A DNA stretch of 33,783 bases from Desulfobacterales bacterium (GTDB taxonomy: Bacteria; Desulfobacterota; Desulfobacteria; Desulfobacterales; UBA2156): NCBI GenBank assembly GCA_027025555.1, contig JALVQN010000127.1, forward strand, positions 1 through 33,783. Direction: 5' to 3'. Within the stretch, counting starts at the first letter, position 1. Each line of letters opens with the position of its first letter. Below the pieces are notes generated by a model that ran no database searches, had not been told where the DNA came from, and worked only from the letters and a program-made list of their open reading frames with translations. Below, in pieces: positions 6,537-14,344 of this stretch. Both the position numbers and the translations under genes were made by a program.

Positions 6537-7726
6537 TGAAAAAAGCGGTGCTTTCGCTCTTTCTAACAGCCCTCGGCGTCTGGCTCCTCCTCTTTTCCTG
6601 GCAGCAGCGGGAAGCGGCCCTTGAAACTTTCCAGCCCACCCTTGAAGCGGCCGCCCGCTTGAAGGCCTTGCCGGATGTGCAAAACCGTGTCGCTTTTCAA
6701 CAGTGGTTTGAAAACCGGCCCAAAGCGGCCATGCGGCTTTTTAAACAGGCCCTTTCCGGCAATTTTTTGCTGGTGGATGCCTGGCTGAAGCTGGGGGAAA
6801 TCGAGGCCGCCCGGGGCAACAAGGAGCAGGCCATCGCGATCCTGCGTTTCACGAAGCATCTTTCCCCCGGCGTGCTGCGATGGCAGTGGCAGCAGGCCAT
6901 GTTGGCCCTGGAGTTGAACTTGAGGGATCTCTTCCATCGTTTCATCAATGTGCTCATCGCCTCTCCCAGGTACCGGCAAAACGCCCTTTTTGTCCTTGAC
7001 CAGGAATACCAGGGCAATGCCGAAAGGGTAACGGATGTGCTGGTTGCCGAGAATCTGCCCGTTTACCTGGCCTGGTTGATGCAAGGGCGCCGGGTGGAGG
7101 ATACCCTGGTGGTTTGGGACAAGATGACCGCTTTCCAGAAAAAGGATCCCAAAATGCATCTCCGCTACGTTGATTTTCTCCTTCACAATCATCGGGTGGC
7201 CCGGGCCAAGGCAGCCTGGGGGAAAAGCGGATTGACCCATCCGGGATTTGAGAAAGAGATCACCCATGGGGGTTTTGACTGGCGCTTTTACAATCCCAAG
7301 GATCAACGATGGCATTTCAAAAGGACCTTCAATTCGGATCCGAACCGGTTGTACGTGGCCCAGATCACCTTTTTCGGGAAGAAAAACATCGATTTTCACC
7401 ACCTCTATCAAATCTTTCCGGTGGAACCCGGTGCCTCCTATACCCTTGCCTTTGAGTGGCGCAGCCAGGGTCTGAGCACGGATCAACGCCCTTTTATGGA
7501 AGTCTTCGGCTATGATTGCAAGGGACTGTATGCCAAAAGCGGCATGGTCCCAAAGGATACCGATTGGCAGACCGTGGAGATTGCCTTCACCGTGCCGGCG
7601 GGATGTGAGGCGGCCCAAGTCCGGTTGCGGCGCCTGCCAAGCAAGCGATTTGATTCCAAGATAGAAGGCCGACTGTGGCTGGATAATTTCCACCTGAACA
7701 AATTGGGGTCAGGTCTTCATTCTTGA
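6536..7726 (+). CDS. Membrane-anchored TPR-like protein of the polysaccharide cluster
   Basis: A 396-residue protein of unknown exact function. One N-terminal hydrophobic segment (about residues 3-22) looks like a signal anchor. Residues 30-240 are helical with TPR-like pairs such as AWLKLGEIEAARGNKEQAI. The last third resembles a beta-sandwich of carbohydrate-binding type (YTLAFEWRSQG, WQTVEIAFTVPAGCEAAQVR, LWLDNFHL). This suggests a periplasmic scaffold or glycan contact in export, which is inference. I chose ATG 6536 over 6524 because GGAAG sits five bases before it and it overlaps the phosphatase stop. The C-terminal GSGLHS and the stop codon are encoded by the repeat element at 7705, so the native end was replaced. 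Confidence 0.8.
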   Translation: MKKAVLSLFLTALGVWLLLFSWQQREAALETFQPTLEAAARLKALPDVQNRVAFQQWFENRPKAAMRLFKQALSGNFLLVDAWLKLGEIEAARGNKEQAIAILRFTKHLSPGVLRWQWQQAMLALELNLRDLFHRFINVLIASPRYRQNALFVLDQEYQGNAERVTDVLVAENLPVYLAWLMQGRRVEDTLVVWDKMTAFQKKDPKMHLRYVDFLLHNHRVARAKAAWGKSGLTHPGFEKEITHGGFDWRFYNPKDQRWHFKRTFNSDPNRLYVAQITFFGKKNIDFHHLYQIFPVEPGASYTLAFEWRSQGLSTDQRPFMEVFGYDCKGLYAKSGMVPKDTDWQTVEIAFTVPAGCEAAQVRLRRLPSKRFDSKIEGRLWLDNFHLNKLGSGLHS

Positions 7727-7728
7727 CA
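7705..7728 (+). repeat. REP-like repeat (variant), left arm of the 102-bp pair
   Basis: Consensus copy with one substitution, CATTCTTGAC in place of CACTCTTGAC. It is read in frame as the last codons of the TPR-like gene. Confidence 0.95.
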
Positions 7729-7782
7729 AATACACCTTAAATAGGGGCGTGAAGTTGACGAAAGAAAGAAAAAGGGGCAAAG

Positions 7783-7806
7783 TGTCAAGAATGAAGACCT
7801 GACCCC
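7783..7806 (-). repeat. REP-like repeat (variant), right arm of the 102-bp pair
   Basis: It carries the complementary substitution of the left arm (AAGAATGAAG). It ends eleven bases before the wzc-like start codon. Confidence 0.95.
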
Positions 7807-7817
7807 GAGGGGGAGAG

Positions 7818-10112
7818 ATGGATAGGAGAAAGCAACAGGAAGTGAACAAGGATATGCCGGTGTTTCTGGATGAGCGGCTTCCTTCCACGGAGGTGCGGGG
7901 ACCGGTGGCCGAGTGGGACGAAGAGGTCCACCTCAGGGATTACCTGGAGGTTTTGGTCCGCCGGAAGTGGCTGGTGATGAGCGTTTTAGGGCTTGTCTTT
8001 TTGTCCACGCTGATTTTTACCCTGTCAGCCACTCGGATCTACAAGGCCACGGGCCTGGTGGAGGTGCACCGGGAAGCGGCCAAGGTGACCAAGTTTGAGG
8101 AGGTGGTAGCCGCAGAGGCCCAAGCCCGGGAATTCTATCAGACCCAGGTGGAGCTTTTCAAAAGCGATGCCATGGCCAAAAGGATCATCGACAAGCTGGA
8201 TCTTGAAAATCATCCGGTCATTTTAGGGGCGGCCAAGAAAAAGAAAAACCGCTCTTTGCTGGCCGCGGTAAAGACCTTCATCAAAGGCCTGATCGTTTCA
8301 AAATCAAAGTGGAAAACGCCCGGAGAAAAAATCGGGGAAGAGATCTTAAAACAAAAACGCCTGCTCAACTTTGTCAAAGGCAACTTCTCCGTCAAGCCGA
8401 CCCGAAACGCCATGCTCATTTCCATTTCCTTCATGTGCCAGGATCGACGGCTGGCCCGGGACGTGGTCAACACCTACCTGGACGAGTTTGTCAACTGGAA
8501 GATGGAGCAAAAGGTCAAGGCCGCCGAGACGGCCCGTGGCTTTTTGATGCAGCAGATCGAACGGGCCAAGATCAACCTGGAACGGGCCGAGGAAGCATTG
8601 AACCGATTTGCCCAGCAGAGCGGGATCGTGTCCCTGAACACCAAGCTCAACAGTGTCTTTCGGCAGCTCGAAGAACTCAATACCGCCCTGGCCGTGGCCG
8701 AGGCCGAATTCATCCAGAAAGAAGCCACCTACCGGCAGGCCGTCACCGACGGACCCTCCAGCCTGGCGCAGGTCCTTTCCAATCCGGGAATCACCCAGCT
8801 CAAGGAAGAGTATGCCAATCTGTATGCCAAATACCAGGAGATGAGCACCACCTTTCACGACGCCTACCCGCCGCTTATGGCGCTCAAAAGCAAGATGCAA
8901 AGCATCTCCAAGCAGATCGAAACCGAAGAAAAGAAAATCTTCCAATCCATTGCCAATGATTACAAAACAGCCCTCAAGAAGCTCAATGCCTTGAAGGAAC
9001 GTGTAGAGCGGCAAAAGCAGCTTGCCATGGCACTCAACGAGCGGGCCACCCAGTACAAGATCATGGCGCGGGAGGTGGAGACCAACAAGCAGATCTACCG
9101 GAGTCTTTTGGAACGGGCCAAGGAAATCGAATCCATGGTGGGGGTGTCGGCCTCCAATATCCATATCGTGGACCGGGCGGACCTGCCCATCCTCCCTTTC
9201 AAGCCCAAGGTAACCCATAACCTGCTCTTGGCCATTGTGGTGGGCCTCATGGGAGGCATCGGGGCTGCTTTTCTGGTGGAGTATTTCACCGACACCATCA
9301 CCAATCCCGATGAGATCACAGACCGGTTCCAGATTCCCATCCTGGGCGTGATTCCCCTGGCCAAGTCCCTGAAGGGCCCCATTGAGACGGCATTTTCCTC
9401 GGATCCCCGGGCGCCCCTCACGGAAGCCGTACGCACCACCAAGGTGTCCATCGAGCTTTCCGGGAGCCAGAGCCGGGCAAAGAGCTTCTTGGTCTCCAGT
9501 GCCTTCCCGGAAGAAGGCAAAACCACCCTCGCCGTGAACCTGGCTCTTTCCTTTGCCGGGGCCGGGGAGAGGGTCCTTTTGGTGGATACGGACCTGAGGA
9601 AGCCGAAGCTCCACAAGATCTTTGCCAACGGGATTTCCCGGCCCAAGCATGGCCTTTCCAGCCTTATGGCCGGGATCACCAGGAAAGGGGGCCTGGTTTT
9701 CAAGACAAAACACAACAACCTCCATTACATTCCGGCCGGCCCCATCCCCCCCAACCCCGTGGAGCTTCTGGCCTCCAATCGATTCGGTGAATTCATGAAG
9801 CTGGTCAACGGCCGATACGACCGGGTGATCCTGGACGGCCCCCCGCACTACGGCTTTGCCGATGTCCTGGTGCTTTGCAAAAACGTGGGCGGCGTGGTGT
9901 TGGTCAGCAGCATCGGGGACACCACCCGGCAGGCCCTGCGCCATTTCAAAAGGGGAATTCTCAACGTCAACGGCGTGATTCTGGGGTGCGTGATCAACAA
10001 GGTGAATCTGGAAAAGCGCTACGGGTATCGTTCCTACTACCGGTATTATCAGGCCTACCATTATGATTACGGTGAAGGAAAGCGAAAGAAACGAAAAAGG
10101 CTCAGCCGATGA
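7818..10112 (+). CDS. Wzc-type polysaccharide co-polymerase and BY-kinase
   Basis: A 764-residue fused co-polymerase/autokinase. A Wzz domain with a first membrane segment (about 52-72) is followed by a long periplasmic coiled-coil region (about 190-450). A second membrane segment (about 470-490) precedes the cytoplasmic kinase domain: Walker A PEEGKTT (Lys568), Walker A' LLVDTDLRKP (Asp590, Asp592) and Walker B VILDGPP (Asp673). The C-terminus holds nine tyrosines between residues 735 and 751, the usual autophosphorylation cluster, followed by a basic tail. It controls chain length and export with the Wza-type channel and is presumably reset by the PHP phosphatase upstream. AGGGGGAGAG just before the ATG is a strong ribosome-binding site, starting right after the 102-bp element. 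Confidence 0.95.
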   Translation: MDRRKQQEVNKDMPVFLDERLPSTEVRGPVAEWDEEVHLRDYLEVLVRRKWLVMSVLGLVFLSTLIFTLSATRIYKATGLVEVHREAAKVTKFEEVVAAEAQAREFYQTQVELFKSDAMAKRIIDKLDLENHPVILGAAKKKKNRSLLAAVKTFIKGLIVSKSKWKTPGEKIGEEILKQKRLLNFVKGNFSVKPTRNAMLISISFMCQDRRLARDVVNTYLDEFVNWKMEQKVKAAETARGFLMQQIERAKINLERAEEALNRFAQQSGIVSLNTKLNSVFRQLEELNTALAVAEAEFIQKEATYRQAVTDGPSSLAQVLSNPGITQLKEEYANLYAKYQEMSTTFHDAYPPLMALKSKMQSISKQIETEEKKIFQSIANDYKTALKKLNALKERVERQKQLAMALNERATQYKIMAREVETNKQIYRSLLERAKEIESMVGVSASNIHIVDRADLPILPFKPKVTHNLLLAIVVGLMGGIGAAFLVEYFTDTITNPDEITDRFQIPILGVIPLAKSLKGPIETAFSSDPRAPLTEAVRTTKVSIELSGSQSRAKSFLVSSAFPEEGKTTLAVNLALSFAGAGERVLLVDTDLRKPKLHKIFANGISRPKHGLSSLMAGITRKGGLVFKTKHNNLHYIPAGPIPPNPVELLASNRFGEFMKLVNGRYDRVILDGPPHYGFADVLVLCKNVGGVVLVSSIGDTTRQALRHFKRGILNVNGVILGCVINKVNLEKRYGYRSYYRYYQAYHYDYGEGKRKKRKRLSR

Positions 10113-11730
10113 ACAGCGGCAACTGGAACGCTTTGTCAGAAGCGTTTTAGGTGCCAAAGATACGCCGGACCTGATTCGGTTGCTGGCTTCAGACGGGGCA
10201 TTGCTTTCCCTGTGCAAAGAGATGCTCGGGATGACCCCTGAAAGTGCGCCAAAGCGGTGGCAGCACTTCGGTGCCGCCTGCCGCAGATGGGGGGTGGCCC
10301 CGGAAAGGATCCGGGAACGCCTGGGACCGGCGGCCCGCTCCCTCGGGCTTTTGGTCCACGGGGTAAAGCAGGTGGATTACTACGGCGTGCTCGAGGTGGA
10401 TCCGTCCGCTTCGGCGGAGGAGATCCAAAGGGCCTATCACCAAAAGGCCAAGCGCCTGCACCCGGATACGCACACCGAAGGTTCAAAAGACGGTGCGGCC
10501 ATCCGCCGCCTCAACGAGGCGTACTCGGTCCTGAAAGATCCCACCCTGCGGCGTCATTACGATGAAAGCCGGCGCAGCATGGAGGCCTGGTGCGAATTTC
10601 CGGACTCCACTTATCCAGACGCAACAAGCAGGAGTCGGGCCCTCCAACGCATCCGGCAGATCCTTCAGATCGCCGGCCTGGTGGGGGTTTTATTGATCCT
10701 GACGCTGATTTTCAGCGATCTTTACAGGCACCGGTCCATGCAGGATGGATTTCAGGAGATTCAAAAGACCCATGTCAAGGCCGCCGCGGTGCCGCTGGAA
10801 AAGCCGGCGGCAAGCCTTTCGAAAAGTACCACGCATAAGCCGGAAGAGAACCCTCCCGCCTCCGGGGTCCGGGAGGCCTTTTCCCCTGAATCGGAAAAGG
10901 GAAACCCTGCGCCGAGAGTGCTTCCCACAACAGGCTTTTCCTCCTTGAAAGATAAAAAGTCGGAAAAGGCCCGGGATGAGAAGGCGATGAAGCCGTTGAA
11001 TAAGCCGGAAAAGGATCTGCCAAGGCTTTCGGAAAAGGCAAAAAGAAAAAAGGCGGTGGTCCTTTCCGATTCCGGGGAAAAACCCGGATACGATGCGATC
11101 CTGGAAAAGGTCATGCAAGACGTGGAAAAAAGGCGCCGGCAACGGGATGCTGCCGCGGAAGCGATCCCCGTGGCTGCAGGCAAGAAAGCGTTTCCGGTTC
11201 CTGAAGCGACAAGTGTTGCAAAGACTCCGGAGACAAAAGAGGCTTCAGAGTTGCCAACGGCAAAAGGCGTCAGGGAACCGAAAAAGCCCCCGGAGGCTTC
11301 GACCCTGTCCGATGCCAGGGCCTTGGCCATGGTGGAAAAACTTGCCGATGAGACGGAAGAGATCGAGCGGATCAAGGCCTTTATCCGCTCCTACTGCAAG
11401 GCCTATGAGAAAAGAGACCTGGGCGTATTTTCACGCTATTTTTCGGAAGATGCCGTGGAAAACGGAAAGGCCTTTTCCACTTTGGCACCGGAGTACCGAA
11501 GGACCTTTGCCACCGTGGATCAGCTGGATTACCAGATACAATTGTACCGGTTTTCCCATCTCATCGACCGGGGCATCTACCGGGTGCGGGGGACCTACCA
11601 TATTGCCTGGCGTCGCCACGGGGGAACACCCCGGGCAGGCAACGGGGAGATTGCCTTTGAACTGGTGAAAGAAAACGGCAGCTACCGGGTGAAAACGCTG
11701 ACCTACTCGGCCATTCAAGAAAATCGATGA
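10063..11730 (+). CDS. Membrane-anchored J-domain protein with NTF2-like C-terminal domain
   Basis: A 555-residue multi-domain protein. A short helical N-terminal part precedes a J domain at about 106-172 (YYGVLEVDPSASAEEIQRAY; HPD at 133-135). One membrane segment follows near 200-220 (GLVGVLLILTLIF). Next is a long Lys/Glu/Pro-rich low-complexity linker (about 235-430) and a C-terminal NTF2/SnoaL-like domain (about 435-550; IRSYCKAYEKRDLGVFSRYF). The J domain should recruit and stimulate DnaK at the inner membrane, and the C-terminal domain would lie across the membrane in the periplasm. The gene overlaps the Wzc-type gene by 50 bases, implying coupled expression. The start is uncertain: ATG 10063 or GTG 10072, neither with a good ribosome-binding site. 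The biological role is unknown. Confidence 0.85.
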   Translation: MITVKESERNEKGSADEQRQLERFVRSVLGAKDTPDLIRLLASDGALLSLCKEMLGMTPESAPKRWQHFGAACRRWGVAPERIRERLGPAARSLGLLVHGVKQVDYYGVLEVDPSASAEEIQRAYHQKAKRLHPDTHTEGSKDGAAIRRLNEAYSVLKDPTLRRHYDESRRSMEAWCEFPDSTYPDATSRSRALQRIRQILQIAGLVGVLLILTLIFSDLYRHRSMQDGFQEIQKTHVKAAAVPLEKPAASLSKSTTHKPEENPPASGVREAFSPESEKGNPAPRVLPTTGFSSLKDKKSEKARDEKAMKPLNKPEKDLPRLSEKAKRKKAVVLSDSGEKPGYDAILEKVMQDVEKRRRQRDAAAEAIPVAAGKKAFPVPEATSVAKTPETKEASELPTAKGVREPKKPPEASTLSDARALAMVEKLADETEEIERIKAFIRSYCKAYEKRDLGVFSRYFSEDAVENGKAFSTLAPEYRRTFATVDQLDYQIQLYRFSHLIDRGIYRVRGTYHIAWRRHGGTPRAGNGEIAFELVKENGSYRVKTLTYSAIQENR

Positions 11731-11754
11731 AGAAAGTTTCCCGGTGCCCTGGAT

Positions 11755-12777
11755 TTATCGGGCGGGATCGTGGTATCCGATGCCCAAAAAGCCGGGGATG
11801 CCGATGTTGATCCCGGCCCCGTGCACCATCTTTCCCCAGGCACTGTCTTTGGCGATGATCACATCCCGGTCGTTGACTTCTATGTTGTGTGCCGTGGGAT
11901 CCTTTTCAAGATCCACGCGGATGATCTCCCGCCCCTCTTTTCCCCGGTTCCGGATGATGGTGACTTCATTCCTTTCCGCATAGGGGGCAAACCCGCCGGC
12001 GGCCAGGATCGCTTCCTGGAGGTTCATCTTCGATTTCAATGGATAAGATCCTGGTTTTCGAACCGCCCCGTCCACGAAAAACATGCCCGCTTCAGGCACA
12101 AAGATCACATCCCCGCCGTTGATGGCGATGTTCAACTCCACCGCCCCTTCCTTGATAAGACGGTCCAGGTCCACGATATAGACGCGCCGGCTGTCGGGCG
12201 CCGCACTGCTCCGGCGCACCTGAACCAGGGAACCCGCCGTCTCTTTGAGCCCGCCCGCCAAAGCCAGCACATCCAACAGGCGCTGCTTGGCCATGTAATC
12301 GTAGGTGCCCGGATTTTTAACCTCCCCCACGAGGGTGATCCTCTGGCTGAAGTGTTCCTTCACGAAGACGCTGACATGGGGATCCTTGATGTATTTTTTA
12401 CGAAACAGGGTTTCGATGTGCGCTTCGGCTTCGGCCGTGGAAAGCCCCATCACCCGGACCTCGTTGAGCAGCGGCAATGACACGTATCCCCGTGAGCTGA
12501 CCCGGGTGATGCATCCCAGGGATTCGGCTTCCAGGACCCGGACCTCGATCAAGTCGCCGGGACCCAGGAGGTAGTCCCCGGGGTCCACGTTCAGGTTGGC
12601 GGCTGCAAAGAGTTGCGTGTTGAGCTTTTCAATCTCATCCGCCTTGGAATCCGTGGAAGAAACTGCGGCATAAGTCTGCACCAGGGATTCACTGGTACTC
12701 CTGGCCACACAACCCGGATAAAAAAGGAGTGGGAAAAGGGCACAAAAAAGAAGGGCCCAAAGACGTGTTCGGTGCAT
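11755..12777 (-). CDS. Wza-type polysaccharide export lipoprotein
   Basis: A 340-residue protein with a lipoprotein signal peptide (Cys23 in FYPGC). The Poly_export domain follows (DYLLGPGDLIEVRVLEAES, KDPHVSVFVKE), then two SLBB domains (ITLVGEVKNPGTYDY and FFVDGAVRKPGSYPL). It should form or contribute to the outer-membrane translocon for the glycan made by the plus-strand genes. I chose the second ATG at 12777 over 12804 because a strong GAGGAGG site lies just upstream and the signal peptide then has normal length. It is convergent with the J-domain gene, with only 24 bases between the stops, and is thus transcribed separately from the other polysaccharide genes. Confidence 0.93.
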   Translation of the reverse strand: MHRTRLWALLFCALFPLLFYPGCVARSTSESLVQTYAAVSSTDSKADEIEKLNTQLFAAANLNVDPGDYLLGPGDLIEVRVLEAESLGCITRVSSRGYVSLPLLNEVRVMGLSTAEAEAHIETLFRKKYIKDPHVSVFVKEHFSQRITLVGEVKNPGTYDYMAKQRLLDVLALAGGLKETAGSLVQVRRSSAAPDSRRVYIVDLDRLIKEGAVELNIAINGGDVIFVPEAGMFFVDGAVRKPGSYPLKSKMNLQEAILAAGGFAPYAERNEVTIIRNRGKEGREIIRVDLEKDPTAHNIEVNDRDVIIAKDSAWGKMVHGAGINIGIPGFLGIGYHDPAR

Positions 12778-12832
12778 TCCAGCCCTCCTCACTTCTGAAC
12801 TCACTTCTGAAAAGGCGTTAAATAAAATCGAT

Positions 12833-12877
12833 ACGGCGGTTTCCTGGTCTATCCATTGGAAACCGCCGTTTTATTTA
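12833..12877. terminator. Bidirectional rho-independent terminator
   Basis: A perfect 12-base inverted repeat, ACGGCGGTTTCC (12833-12844) and GGAAACCGCCGT (12858-12869), is separated by 13 bases. The right side continues TTTATTT. On the minus strand the stem is followed by ATCGATTTTATTT. It lies between the FecR-like gene and the Wza-type gene, both on the minus strand, so its likely job is to end the FecR-like transcript. Confidence 0.8.
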
Positions 12878-12959
12878 ATGCGTTCCCGGTTTTCTTGAAA
12901 TCCCCTATCTTTTCCCGCCGTTTGGCTGGGAGGAGGCAGCCAGGCCCATTGATTTTAAC

Positions 12960-13811
12960 TTAGGGCTGCTTGGGGCTGGCGGTGTTGTTATCGTCACCGC
13001 CGTTGTTACCGAAAAAAAGCATTCCCCCGATGATGCCGGCGGATCCGGCGAGGACAGCGCCGCTGCCCAAAAGCGCCCCGGCCGCTACTCTGCATTTTTT
13101 CTTGCATTCATCCCGTTTGTCACCCGGAGGGTATTTCTCCTCACAGAGTTTATAGCAGTTGCATTTTTCCTTGCATTTATCCTGTTTGTCACCCGGAGGG
13201 TATTTCTCCTCACAGAGTTTATTGCAATTTTCCTTGTTTTGGCCGGGAAGCGTAGCCTGGGCCAAAAGGAAGCGCTGTCCGGATTTGATTTTTCTTTCCC
13301 CGTCGGCCGTGGAAAGGATCATGGCACCGCCTTCAATCACTCCGATTTCCGCTGTTTGGCCGCTCACCGAGACATACCCTTTTAAAAGCGTGCTGTCCAC
13401 TGAGGCTTTGAGGACAACTTCTTGGATCACCACGGCGCCCCTGGGCGTGATCACGGTGATGGGTTGGGGCAGGGCCGTGATGCCGAAATAGACGCGGCCA
13501 TCTTGGAGGGCGAGCTGTCGGCCGTTTTTCGGCGTTCCGATCATCAAGGTGCTTTTATCGGCGGCCACCAGGTAAAGGGAATCCAGCTTGATGCCGCATT
13601 TGCCTTCCACCTTGAGAATTTTTCCTTCGGGCAGGGGCGACTCGGCCGTCAATTCCGCCACCTTGATCCTGCCGTCAAAAACTTGGATTTTACCGTTGGG
13701 GATAACCCGGGGCCCTCCCAGGGTGGCAGCGAAGCCCGATCCGGCAAAGACCAGGACACAGAGGATGGACAACGCCTGAAAAAAGCGTTTCTTTTTACCA
13801 AAGCGTTCCAT
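12960..13811 (-). CDS. FecR-like secreted protein with duplicated twin-CX3C module
   Basis: A 283-residue protein of unknown function. A signal peptide (cleavage near GFAA, residue 29) precedes a FecR-like beta-rich region (about 30-185; ITPRGAVVIQEVVLKASVDS). Residues 196-240 hold two tandem 23-residue units, each C-x3-C-x12-C-x3-C (Cys196, 200, 213, 217 and Cys219, 223, 236, 240), sharing the core LCEEKYPPGDK. A glycine/alanine-rich hydrophobic segment (about 242-267) and an Asn/Asp tail end the protein. Twin CX3C motifs usually form a disulfide-locked helical hairpin, which would suit an oxidising periplasm. AAGGGAAA upstream supports the start. It lies beside the export lipoprotein gene but is separated from it by a terminator. 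Confidence 0.75.
   Translation of the reverse strand: MERFGKKKRFFQALSILCVLVFAGSGFAATLGGPRVIPNGKIQVFDGRIKVAELTAESPLPEGKILKVEGKCGIKLDSLYLVAADKSTLMIGTPKNGRQLALQDGRVYFGITALPQPITVITPRGAVVIQEVVLKASVDSTLLKGYVSVSGQTAEIGVIEGGAMILSTADGERKIKSGQRFLLAQATLPGQNKENCNKLCEEKYPPGDKQDKCKEKCNCYKLCEEKYPPGDKRDECKKKCRVAAGALLGSGAVLAGSAGIIGGMLFFGNNGGDDNNTASPKQP
13091..13228 (-). repeat. 69-bp tandem duplication within the FecR-like gene
   Basis: Two adjacent 69-bp copies (13091-13159 and 13160-13228) differ at only a few bases. They encode the two twin-CX3C units. The near-identity suggests a recent in-frame duplication or ongoing homogenisation. Confidence 0.9.
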
Positions 13812-13888
13812 AATATTTCCCTTTTTTCTGGAAAGGTACTTGGGTTAATAACAATGTTAATTAATAGGTATTTTATTTAAAACCCCAT

Positions 13889-14344
13889 CTAAAAAGGTTT
13901 GTCAAGAATTTTCTTTATCCGGCTTATAATGTCGGTGCATTTTTGTTCCATGCGCAGCGCTTCCCGGGCATCGGTCTCATGGTCGAACCCGAACAAATGG
14001 AGGATGCCGTGAACCAGAAGCGTCATGAAGCGCCGTTCCACGGAGATGCCGGCGCTTTTCGCCTCCCTTTCCGCGGTTTGAAGGGAGATGACCACGTCTC
14101 CCACCAATCGGGGTGCGCCACAGGGGGAAGGGGCGCCGCCCATGGGGAAGGCGATGACGTTGGTGGGTCCGGAGCGGTTCAGGTAAGCCTGGTTCAGACG
14201 GGCAATCCCGGCATCGTCCATAAGGACCACCGAGAGTTCGGCGTCAGGGGAGCCCAAGGCGTCTAAGGCGACCTCTGCCGCCTGTCGCACCCGGGCCACC
14301 GGAATTGGGGACCGCGCGCAGCGGTTGTCGATCAAAACTGCCAT
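13889..14344 (-). CDS. ybeY: Endoribonuclease YbeY
   Basis: A 151-residue protein with the diagnostic zinc motif HGILHLFGFDH (His112, His116, His122) and the upstream SGPTNVIAFP motif. YbeY acts in 16S rRNA 3'-end maturation and ribosome quality control in the cytoplasm. The start MAVLIDNR is typical of deltaproteobacterial homologues and has GGGAAAA just upstream. It overlaps the 3' end of the pgpH frame by 101 bases in another reading frame. The gene order phoH-pgpH-ybeY is a common arrangement. Confidence 0.95.
   Translation of the reverse strand: MAVLIDNRCARSPIPVARVRQAAEVALDALGSPDAELSVVLMDDAGIARLNQAYLNRSGPTNVIAFPMGGAPSPCGAPRLVGDVVISLQTAEREAKSAGISVERRFMTLLVHGILHLFGFDHETDAREALRMEQKCTDIISRIKKILDKPF

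Larger units (their letters stand above)
7705..7806. mobile_element. REPIN/MITE-like non-autonomous element, 102 bp
   Basis: Two inverted 24-nt repeats, GGGG ends outward, surround only about 54 bases. Both arms carry the same substitution, so they stay perfectly complementary. The element fills the gap between the TPR-like gene, whose stop it encodes, and the Wzc-type gene, whose ribosome-binding site starts directly after it. As RNA it could fold into a 24-bp stem with a 54-base loop. Confidence 0.75.

Noticed and set aside
8346-10217. Long minus-strand open frame opposite the Wzc-type gene
   Set aside because: It is the antisense shadow of a clearly recognised coding sequence in GC-rich DNA. 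Its translation shows no domain and has the Gly/Pro/His-rich look of shadow frames. The same holds for the frame at 28322-29641 opposite bamA.
5745-13811. Exosortase/PEP-CTERM type export system
   Set aside because: Polysaccharide clusters in this kind of bacterium often include an exosortase. I looked for one and for PEP-CTERM tails but found neither in the window.
13896-13912. Partial match to the repeat (TGTCAAGAATTTTC) at the ybeY 3' end
   Set aside because: The match covers only about eleven bases, lacks the GGGG head and lies in normal ybeY coding sequence ending KILDKPF. It is likely coincidence.
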